Part shown: positions 55,229 to 64,000 of the stretch, in pieces | Numbering within the stretch: the stretch's first letter is position 1 | Layout of the letters: each line of letters opens with the position of its first letter | Assembly: GCA_023614405.1 (NCBI GenBank) | Contig: CM042692.1 | Span: 117,917,503 to 117,981,502, forward strand | Direction: 5' to 3' | Source of the DNA: Avena insularis | Taxonomy: Eukaryota; Streptophyta; Magnoliopsida; Poales; Poaceae | DNA: 64,000 nt | Made by a program: the position numbers and the translations under genes | The notes under the pieces: generated by a model | The model's input: the letters and a program-made list of their open reading frames with translations, nothing else | The model's database searches: none | Told to the model about the DNA's origin: nothing

Positions 55229-58200
55229 TGTAGCACCCCGGGTAAAACCACTACTAGTAAATTGCGTGTTGTTTTTATTTTGTGCATCATCATGACCACA
55301 TGCTCGTGTCATCATGCCACATTGCATTTGAGCATCGTCATCATCATGCATCTGTTTGCCTAAAACTATTTTCTAAAAGCCTATCTTTGTTTTCTAACTA
55401 TCCCCGTCTTTATTTCAAATCAAAACCCTGGTCTTTCTTGGACCTTTTATTTGTCTAAAAACTATTTACAAAAGTCTATTTAAAAATAAAATAAAAGTTT
55501 ATGTTATTTTTGGGAGGCAGCCAGCCAGGCCCAAAAGCCCAGCTGGCCACCTCCAAACTAAAACCCTAACCTAACCTAGACCACCATCTACCACACCCCA
55601 TCCCGCCGCCACACCACCCCACCCCCACCTACCTTCTACCCAGTTGTCACACACACACCGACCAGAGCCCACGACGCACGCACACAGTGTGTGGCGTAAC
55701 CTAGCCCGACCGGCACAATGCACACACCCAGCACATACGTCATGTGCATAACTAGCCACCAACCACTCCCTGGCCATTTTTGCAGCTAGCCCCCTCCACC
55801 GCCTTGGTCAAACACCATCGGCTCCTCGTCGTCGTCCCGAGCAACCAACGCAAGACCGACGCTCCCCTCGATTACCACTAACTCACGTCATCGATCCCCA
55901 CCACCTCGCCCCGCTCCCTCGTCCCAGGCCCATATCACCACCAGCCGCCACCGCCTTCTTCCTGGCCGGTGAGCCTCCTCGTTTCCGCGCCTCCTCGCTC
56001 GCAGCGCTCGAACTCGACCTGTGCCGCCGCAGACGACCTCCACCACGCGGGCATCCTTGTCCTCGCTGACCCTCCCGCCTAGACCGCCACCGTCGGCCTT
56101 TCTCCAGCCGCACCAGACGCCCGTCGCCGGCCTCCCCTCCTCGTGCGTCTTCCACCACCTCCTTGTTGTGGCGCCGCCCGGCGTCGTCTGTTCCGTCCTC
56201 CTCGAGCCGCTCCGTCCACGAGCCCGAGCCCGTTTTGGCCGAGAGCCACGCACGCCCTCATGCTGGTCTCCTCTGCATGTCGTCCTCCTGCGAGTAGCAC
56301 TGGTGCCTGCCACATCTCCGGCCTCCATGTGCTCCACTTCGACCCAGAGACCGCGTCCTCCATCTTGATCCGTCTGTCGCAACCTGGCCCGGTCTCTGGA
56401 GCTCCTTGCGTTGCCGCTACACCTCGTCTCTCTGTCTCGCATGTGTGAAGCCGCTGCACCAATCTTGGCAACTCTTGTTGTTGCCCACAAAGTGTTTGAT
56501 ATATTGTCCAAGTGGGACATGACCCCGTGCAGCGTTCCTATGTTTGGTCAGTGCAATTGACACCTGCGGGCGTGTGTGCTATTGATGCTCTAATCCCGAG
56601 CCTCTACTTTGTTCTTTTGATGAGTTGGTGATGGTGATGCCACCCGAGGAATACCGAAGCCTAGATCTCCGTTCCCTTGTTATCGCCAAGATCTTCCGAT
56701 CTTGTACCGTCGCAAAGCCAAGAACACCGTGTCCCGCCAAGATTGTCACCAACCGTCGAAGTTGGATTCCAAAGATCTCTGACATGGATCACCAAGACCT
56801 GTTCCCAGATCCGAAGGCCGAACACCGACACCGGCTTCATGTTCCCATTCACAAATGCCAAGACCCGCTCTCGGAAGCGAAGACCGAACCCCGTCGAACC
56901 CTCGAAGACTAAGACCATCGGTGCCGAACCCTAATGTGATTCCCTTTCCGAGATCCCTAATTTTATAATATATGACATATATCCTGTTGCATATTAAATT
57001 GATCATATCGCATACATTTTTATTTGTTTGGGGGTTCTTTGTCGATTCACCTAATAATTAAATATGGAGAGTATATGCGGACTTTTCTAGTCTTATATCG
57101 TCTCCATTTAAATTTGTGTAGCAAACCGGTGCCATGATTGCCTTGTTATTTACTTTGCGGGGTAGTTAAACAACATGAACCCTCTAATTAATTGTCGGGA
57201 CTCCGGTTCTGCTTAACATTGTCTAATTGCACTGCATCTTTGTCATGTCATGCATCATATCATAAACATGCCGATTCTTCTGCCGTAGTATTAAATATTG
57301 CATCCGGTGTTTCTTTTAGTGTTTTGTTCTTCGCGGATTAGTCCGTTGAGTGGATGCGAGTATCAACATGCCCTTCGGATAATGTATCTTCGGCAGTGTT
57401 TCCCAGGCGAGCATTCTCCCCCTTTCTACCTATTTTGCATCTATAGTCTTTACTTCCTCCTATTGATCTATTGCTATCCGTATTGCGATGCTTTAGTTTC
57501 CGTGCACCCTTTATATTCCTTGCATCCTCTATATTGCCTTGGACACATCCTATTGCCTGTTGTTTGATAGATAGTCGGCCTTGCGAGTCGTAGTTACTTG
57601 CTCAGGTGCTGTTTCGTGTGGTTGTCGCTCCAGCGTTGTTGGAAGGTTGGCACATGTTTAATGGTGGAGATGATCATGACCTTAAATACAAGTTGATTAA
57701 AATGCTAGGAATAGTTATAACTAATGCAGAGGCATCGGTGGGCAATAGCAAATATTTGGTTTTTAACCGCTCACTTGTGTCCCGTAGGCCCCGAGTACTT
57801 GATACCTGTTCCTTGACTATCACACTATCCGCATGTGGGACCATGAATCCCCTTAGCCAGAGCTTGATTCATTTCTTATTTATTGGGTCCACAAATTAGT
57901 TTTGGGCTTTATTACTATCCTGTACTTATGCCATGCTTTACTGCTTTATTTACGATTATGTCTGGAGCACCTGTACTGTTTTGGAACGTGGAATGTTTCG
58001 CGGTATCGACAAGCCCAGTCACACTTTCGGGTTTCCAGTCGTTTACAGCCATTGACACAAACCCTAGGTCCGTCTAAAATATTTTATGAATCATGTGATT
58101 TCTTTGTCGTGAAAGCCTCGTTGGGTTTTGGTTTGGTTTTTCCGAGGTTGATCATGCGTGTGTTGCTCTTTGTGCACCCCTGTAGGGTAAATCTTTCTGA

Positions 58201-59148
58201 AAGCCGTGTCCGCGATTATGGATGACTTGGAGCACAGTATCTCGATCATAGACAAGCATAACTAAAGTAGTGCTATAAATTTGACTTAATATGTGACTAG
58301 TAATCAGCTTCACTACAATGGAATGGATAATAAAAGTACCAACAGCTGGTGGAACTGGGGTGTGTCGTGTCATGTTATACCTGCCTAGTAAGTATCACAA
58401 CTCCAATGGAATGAAATAGAAGTGCCAACAACTGCTGGTTTTGGGAGGTCTCATGCTATATCTGACTAGTAAGTGTTGCAACTATAATGTAATGAATAAA
58501 ACTGCCAACTGTGTGAGTTCCTCGGTTTGACTTCCTCGTGTGGTCTCGAGGGGGAATACTAGGATGGGTATGATTGGTGTTAGTATCAGGTTGCTCCCGA
58601 CTAGGTCTTTCTTATCCTTCTCTAATAGCCGACAGTTGTATCGAGTCTCTATACGTTGTGTAGTGCATGCTTCGCTGCTGCTTTAGTCCACCATACCTAT
58701 GTAGGCGAGAGCCGCCGAATTCAAGCCTCTGTCTTGGCCTTAATCTTTATCGACCGCCTTTTCCTTTGCCCTTTGTCAGCACCCCTTTTGTTTAACAGGT
58801 ATAAGTTCAACGTCGTTAGCAGGGTTACCCCTCCGGCTTGGCCTGGGCAGGGTTATGGATGTCGTTGGTTATTCTTCAGGGCTCTTAGCTCAATTTGCAT
58901 CTTATCCGTACTTAGATGTTGTATCATTTTCAGGGTGAATTGGATCTTTGTACTGTATATCTGTATTCTTGACTCAATGAGTCGTTGTTGTATATATGTG
59001 TTGTGGGTTCCATCGTGAACTATTGTGTAATGCTATTACTTCGTTTTCCACCCGCACGCATGTGCCTGGTGGGCGTCCTTGAATCGTTTCTATGCGGGTT
59101 TGGCGGGAAGCGCCGAAATCTGCATAGGTCAGATTCGAGGGTGTTACA
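55229..59148 (+). mobile_element. Long solo LTR (3.9 kb) of another Gypsy family nested in D
   Basis: The insert starts TGTAGCACCCCGGGTAAAAC and ends GAGGGTGTTACA, giving the TGTxxCACCC...GGGTGTTACA ends typical of Gypsy LTRs. Flanking pentamers CACCG and AGCCG are similar but not identical, consistent with an old target duplication. There is no primer site, no polypurine tract and no pol motif, so a solo LTR is the best reading. The first 1.3 kb is very GC-rich (CCACCACCTCC-type) and carries long open frames on both strands without domains. The rest is AT-rich. The family is not identified. Confidence 0.7.
58294..58520 (+). repeat. Diverged tandem repeat of about 85 bp inside the solo LTR
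   Basis: Three units begin GACTAGTAATCAG (58294), GCCTAGTAAGTAT (about 58382) and GACTAGTAAGTGT (about 58465). Each continues with AATG(G/T)AATGA and (A/T)GCCAAC-like words. Confidence 0.6.
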
Positions 59149-62107
59149 AGCCGCCAGACCCCGCCTTGCCCTTAGCTCGCACGCGCGCACTCTCCTTAAC
59201 CCCAACATGCCCCTAGAGATCCCCGCTTGCCGCTGTTTGACCCGCAGCCACCACACGCCTCGTCGAATGCCGCCTCTGCCGCTCAGAGCACGTGCCGCGC
59301 CCGACCAATTGCCACCGCCCCTAGCAGTGTCTTTACACCGTAGTGGACCGCCAGGATACCGCGAATCGATCTCCGCTCGTAGCTGTGCCTCTAGCATCCC
59401 ATAGCCATGTCGCCACCGTCGCTTGGCCATGCCGTGCTGTCCCGTCGTTGAGCCTATAAAAGGAGGCCACCCCTAGCCTTATTCTGCACACCACTCACCT
59501 CCCTTCTTGCCACCGAGCCTTCCCCACTTCTTCCCGGAGCCAATCGAGCCCGCAGTCGCCGGAATTCCACCGGAGCTAGCCGCTGCTGGAGGAGAAGGGC
59601 CCCGCTGATTGCGACCACCCAGGAGCCGCCGCGACCACGCCTAGAATCGCCATCGTCCACCAGTTCGATCGCCCCCATCTCCACATCTAGCTGGAGCCAT
59701 GGTAAGCCCCCACGTACCCCCACCCAGCCGCTAGGGTTAGCTCTCGCCGGTGACCTGTTCACCAGGGACGACGCTCCTTAGTCGTTGATCCACCTTCTAA
59801 TCATAGCGCCCAGATTACCCTGTACCGTTTCAGGTTTTAAGTGCCGCTGACATGCAGGACCAGCCTGTCAGTCGCCCTCTGCACCGCGGAGTGCCACTGG
59901 CCGGCCCGTTTAGTTTCCCGGGCTAGCCCACAAATTCAAATGGAGGTTTTTCTATTTAGACTTAAACTAGATTCTACCCCTTGTTTAAAAATCATTTCAG
60001 AGAGATCCACTTAACCAAAATGCATGATTCAAATTTTGTTAGAAAGATAATTAAAATATCTATCCAAGACCGTTAGATTTAAATAAATTGGAGTTAGAGA
60101 TCACATATAGCAAAAATAACAAGACAGAGACTTTTCTACATTCAAACATTTTTCAAAAATCAACCATAATAGCTTTTGAGTTGATTCCAACTCTCAAAAA
60201 TCACATTTAACAATAACTATCTGAATATGTAATAATATTTAGGTTTGCATGCAGTGACTTTGGACTAGTACCAAAATAATGCTATATAGGCATTTCTAGC
60301 CCCTTTAAATCATTTAAATAATAAACATAAACTTATTGAAATGTGATCAAACATTTAAATCACATTCCCATGTACTAGAATATGTGGTCATTACATGTGT
60401 CCACATGATCCCATATTTTAATTGGAGAATATTAAATCTTAATTAATTTCAATGAGTAGAAATTACTTTTCTCAAATAAATAAATGAAACTAATTCATTT
60501 AAAGCTTGTGATGATTGTGATGCTACTAGATCATCAAGTGTGTGCCTTAGTGTGCTAAATAGACTAGTTAAGTATTGTTTGGTGATTGTGTATCCCGTAT
60601 CTATTTATAGACGATAGTACCAACCAAGTCTACGAGGAGGAGGAGTTCTACTCCGAGGAAGACGAAGAGAACTTCAATCACTCCACCAGTCAAGGCAAGC
60701 CATCACTAGATGCAAGCTAACCTAAGCAAGATGCATTAGGCATGCTTGGTTACACATTTTTATTTATACGCATCCCATGTTTTACTTACAAGTTTTACTT
60801 TTGCTTTACCAAAGATTCTTTACTTTTAATAATGCTTTATGAGATTTTAGAAAGTAGTATAGATAGCATAAAGAGTATAAAACTTGGCCCATACTAGATG
60901 TCATTCTATGTCATGAGATTGAGATTAGCATCCCACCTTAGTGGACACTCTTAACTTAGTGGTTAGAACTAAACTAAAAACTTGATCACTCTAGATGGGA
61001 ACACTTGGTGAAAATGCTTATGAAAACTTTGGAATGATGAGTCATTCTATTGAGATGTTTTTACATGTGTTGAGAAACACAAATGGTTTATGATGGTGAA
61101 AATGTTGAGGCATGAGCCTTAGCTCTTTATAAAAACTAATGGTCGGGTTCAGATGTGATACCATTCCAATTTTACCGTACAACCACAATACCTAAATTGG
61201 GTAAGACTTAGCTGGAATTTTATATGCATTAGTATGGGTTCCCTCGAGGGAGAGGTTTGAGATGAGGCTACCTCTTGATGTTATCCACCTACGAAGTGCC
61301 CAGGATGGCAGATGGCCATGGCTGTGAGGCCAAGCTCATAGGAGAGGTGCTTATACTAGAGTGTGTAAAGGAAATGTTATGATTGATTATCCGCATACTA
61401 AGTATGATGATTCAGGGTTATCCTTGACGGATGTATCGAATTTTGTGGTGAAAGTGTACCACCTCTGAAGAGTGTCAAACTATTCAAATAGCCGCGTCCG
61501 TGGTCATGGACAGTTGGAGTGTCCATACTGTTCCGTCGTCAAATGTTTTCAAAATGACTTATGAAATGAATTGTGACATGACTTGACCACAAAAGGGTTG
61601 GGGCTATGAAAACTAAGTTCCCACTTAGGTGATTTATAACTTTATTTTATCTTTCTTTGTTTCTGAACTCAGCTTAGGTTTCAAACTTAACTTTGCAAAT
61701 AAACTTAGAGTTTAGCATTCCTACTAGAACTACCTTACTTGTTAGTGATAGTTTGCGAGTACTTAAAGAGTACTCATGGCTTTGTCCCTGGCTATTCGCG
61801 TGGCCAGACTATGAGGAGGATTATCCGGAAGAAGGACAACAGGATGGCTACGACAACTAGGATCATCTCCCATCGTCAGCATTGCCTGTGACACTAAAGA
61901 TGGAGCCCACCGCTATGCTATTTATTTTGCTACTTGTTTGTATTAAGACTGGATCAGGAGATCCTCTATTTGTGTAAGACCTTATTATGGTTTGTAATGG
62001 ATGATGTACTATGATATCCAATCTGTTATGTCTCGCAAAAATGGTAATCCTGTGATTGCGGTGTATGGCATAACAGGCATCTAGGATTAAAAATCCGGGT
62101 GTTGATA
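59149..62107 (+). repeat. 3' LTR of element D, right part
   Basis: Resumes the D LTR after the solo LTR and is collinear with about 45510-48474. TATA box near 59455. It ends GGGTGTTGATA, with the terminal CA changed to TA, followed by the target duplication GGTTA. Confidence 0.94.
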
Positions 62108-62112
62108 GGTTA

Positions 62113-62212
62113 GGCGCCCAACAATGCTGGTGATCCGGATCCTGCTCGGAGATGGATCTTGCGAGGCTTGAGAACACAGAGATGGGTCTTGCGCGGCTGG
62201 AGAGCACGGAAT
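62113..62212. other. Short spacer between D and the Copia LTR
   Basis: It contains two near-copies of GATGG(A/G)TCTTGCG(A/C)GGCT(T/G)GAGA (about 62151 and 62182). No other feature is seen. Confidence 0.5.
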
Positions 62213-63580
62213 TGTTGGAAATATGCCCTAGAGACAAATAGTAGTAAGGACTATTATCATATTTCATATAGTTTATGATTAAGTTTTATATCATGCTATA
62301 ATTGTATTGAGTGGAAACATCAATACATGTGTGATATACAAACAACCAGGGGTTCCCAGTGAAACTCTAGTCACTGGTTCATTGGTCAACAAATGATCAT
62401 GTTTCCTAATCATGTGGCATTTATGCCAGTTGGAAATGGAGTCAACTCATTCGGAGAATGAAATGATGAACCAATACCCAACCTAAACATCGTGACCCGA
62501 TCATGTCACAAAGTTCAAGTTACGATGATTAGAAATGGATCCTCGTAGACTATTCCTTAGACCGTGAGGTTACATCAATCACTGTCTCTCGAGAGTGCTT
62601 TGATAGCATTAGGCGCCACTTGGTAAAACAGTGGTTATAAAGGTGTGTTCTGGTACTCGGAGGAAACCGTTGAGGCAATATATGTCAAGAGCAGGATTTG
62701 TCCGTCCATGTGACGGGAAGATACTCAAGGGCCCACTCGGAGAGGTTATATCCAATAGCTGCGCAGCGTGTGATTTGATCACAGGGATAGCACTTGTTGC
62801 AACGAGTCAAATATTATTGTTCGGTAACGAGATTGAACATGACATGGTGATGTCATTGATCATATCTTGGGCAATGCAAGTATCGAGAGACAAAGGGAAT
62901 AAGACACGATTGTCCCGGTTCAAACAACGAAAGATCTTCGTGGAACACATAGGGGTAACATGGCCATCCAGGTCCCTCTGTCGATCATTGGTGCGGGAAT
63001 GTACCGACCATGTCTGGAGTGTTCCCGAACCATGGGGTATCACTCTTAAGGGCTTGATGATGCTTAGAGAGTGTTTATAGGATCGGAGAATCACCAAAGA
63101 ATAGTAGAGAGAAAACCGGAAGTGTTTCGGTAAGTCCAGTGGATGTCCGGAGTGGAGGTGGAAGTGTTCCATAACCATGGAGGTCGAATAATACGTGAAT
63201 GAATGTTAAATATTGATTTAATCGTTTCTTCATAATTATTTAATAAAGAGAAAATCAATTTAAATGGTCAAAAGGCTTAATGGGCCAATTCCCTGAGGGG
63301 AGAGGGCCCATTAGGGAAAGGCAAGAGGAGCAAGGGGCCAAGGGGGTGGCTGGCGACCCTATTGGGCCAGCCCCCCACGTGGTGCCCATGAGGGGGTGGC
63401 CGGCGATGCCTCCCACCTCCCCCTCTTCTCCTTTAGTCCCACCCCAGGACTTTGAGGGAGGTAGTACCTCCCCTCCACCAATATATAGTGGGGGTATTTG
63501 GCCAGATAAATACACCCAATAATTAATAAAGGTCTTCTCACTTTTGGGAGGACCTCTAATTGATATTTTCTCTCTCTCCA

Positions 63581-63617
<37 letters not shown>

Positions 63618-64000
63618 CCCTCATGACAGTGGTCCGCAGTTCGGACTACGCGAACGAGAGACATCTTCACCGCAGAGCGTCGTCACGCTGCGGGATTCAG
63701 ATCCAGGAGCTCTACTTCCGCAACTACTGCTGTATCGGGGAAGTGGGAGTCATCGTCAGGCACCGGACGTGTGTAACTACCCGCGAGGTGTCACACTTGA
63801 GACACTCAAGTCGTTGGAGCCACATGAGCGCGAGGACTTCATCACGACCTTGAGGTCGGCTTCGGCTCGTCTACATCAACCACGCTCTCTTGAGCATTGA
63901 CAATGCTTTTCGGTCTTCAAGGGTAAGTTCGCAAAAATCCCCTCCTGTTACTGTATTACTAATAGATAGGTCCTGGCAACATCAGGGGTTCAGGGGCGTA
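62213..64000 (+). mobile_element. LTR of a BARE1/Angela-type Copia element, incomplete at the window edge
   Basis: Starts TGTTGGAAATATGCCCTAG, the family start. Downstream landmarks agree with the solo LTR at 34221 in order though not in close sequence: CATGCTATAATTGTATTG, ATACATGTGTG, the TGACGGGAAGATACTCAAGG-type word, and the GTCTACATCAACCA and TTCAAGGGTAAGTTC words near the end. TATA box CAATATATAGTG is at about 63478-63489. No internal region is reached, so it may be a solo LTR or the 5' LTR of an element extending right. The 149-codon plus-strand frame at 62631-63080 is fortuitous. Confidence 0.85.
63585..63614 (+). repeat. (CT)n microsatellite in the Copia LTR
   Basis: Thirty bases of pure CT repeat, flanked on the left by shorter interrupted CT runs. 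It lies about 100 bp after the TATA box, in the presumed R/U5 leader. Pyrimidine-rich leaders are common in these LTRs. Confidence 0.9.

Larger units (their letters stand above)
44588..62107 (+). mobile_element. Element D: complete Tekay-type chromovirus (Gypsy) with a nested solo LTR
   Basis: The 5' LTR (44588-48474) and 3' LTR (54288-55228 plus 59149-62107) are 3.89 and 3.90 kb after removing the 3.9-kb insertion. The target duplication GGTTA is perfect (44583-44587 and 62108-62112). The last dinucleotide of the 3' LTR is TA instead of CA, a point mutation. The internal region (5.8 kb) carries an initiator-Met primer site, an extra orf0, gag, protease, reverse transcriptase, RNase H, integrase and a C-terminal chromodomain. 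The chromodomain and very long LTRs place it in the Tekay clade. Several stops and at least three frameshifts make it non-autonomous today. Confidence 0.94.

Noticed and set aside
55888..56520. 210-codon minus-strand ORF rich in Arg and Gly
   Set aside because: It lies in the GC-rich part of a solo LTR, with equally long plus-strand frames over the same bases and no domain. Noted only as part of the LTR description.
44588..62107. Possibility that D is two separate elements because the LTR pair is 3.9 kb versus 7.8 kb
   Set aside because: Removing 55229-59148 restores a 3.90-kb 3' LTR collinear with the 5' LTR, and the outer GGTTA duplication is perfect.
62631..63080. 149-codon ORF in the right-edge Copia LTR
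   Set aside because: Its position inside an LTR of known layout and the lack of any domain point to chance.
1..64000. CRISPR arrays, bacterial operons, phage or tRNA/rRNA genes
   Set aside because: None are seen. Direct repeats here are minisatellites or LTRs, and tRNA-like words are primer-binding sites.

Overview
This window is plant nuclear DNA, almost certainly from a large-genome grass of the Pooideae (wheat/barley/oat/ryegrass group). The evidence is the retrotransposon content. There are long Gypsy LTRs opening TGTAACATCCC (Tekay-type) and TGATACG (Athila-type). There are Copia LTRs of the BARE1/Angela/WIS kind, containing an 'ATATGCCC(A/T)AGAG' start, and a Stowaway MITE with CTCCCTCCGT termini. 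The species cannot be fixed from the sequence alone. About 85% of the window is transposon sequence.

Layout. Positions 1-4297 hold the 5' LTR and leader of a minus-strand Tekay Gypsy element (E) that runs off the left edge. A Stowaway MITE lies at 4656-4778. Positions 4912-13019 are a complete minus-strand, non-autonomous Athila-like element (A) with two 1.5-kb LTRs, a gag, and no reverse transcriptase or integrase. Positions 13043-18201 are intergenic: a foldback MITE cluster, a 944-bp tandem duplication with an inverted tail, and a weak gene remnant near 17.4-17.9 kb. Positions 18202-38989 are a second non-autonomous Athila-like element (B, plus strand, gag-pro only). Its 5' LTR is split by a complete 12.8-kb Tat/Retand-type Gypsy element (C, 18935-31708, target duplication ATACT). 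Its protease region is split by a solo Copia LTR (34221-35874, target duplication GTTGA). Its 3' LTR is truncated.

Positions 38990-44587 are the only gene-like island. It holds an intact 363-residue DUF4283-like reading frame (39254-40345, plus) and an intact two-exon F-box/DUF295 gene (43797-42756, minus), with duplicated gene fragments and a minisatellite between them. Positions 44588-62107 are a complete plus-strand Tekay chromovirus (D; target duplication GGTTA), related to E. It has an extra orf0 before gag, a C-terminal chromodomain, and a 3.9-kb solo LTR of another Gypsy family inside its 3' LTR. From 62213 to the right edge is a Copia LTR that is not finished within the window.

The element proteins are the usual replication set (gag particle, protease, reverse transcriptase/RNase H, integrase), and all are broken by stops and frameshifts. 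The most notable feature is in element C. Between pol and the 3' LTR lies an antisense, intron-containing gene on the opposite strand, whose six exons can be laid out from splice sites with phases that match at four of five junctions. Such antisense extra ORFs are known in the Tat lineage, so this is a well-preserved example with unresolved function rather than an entirely new system.
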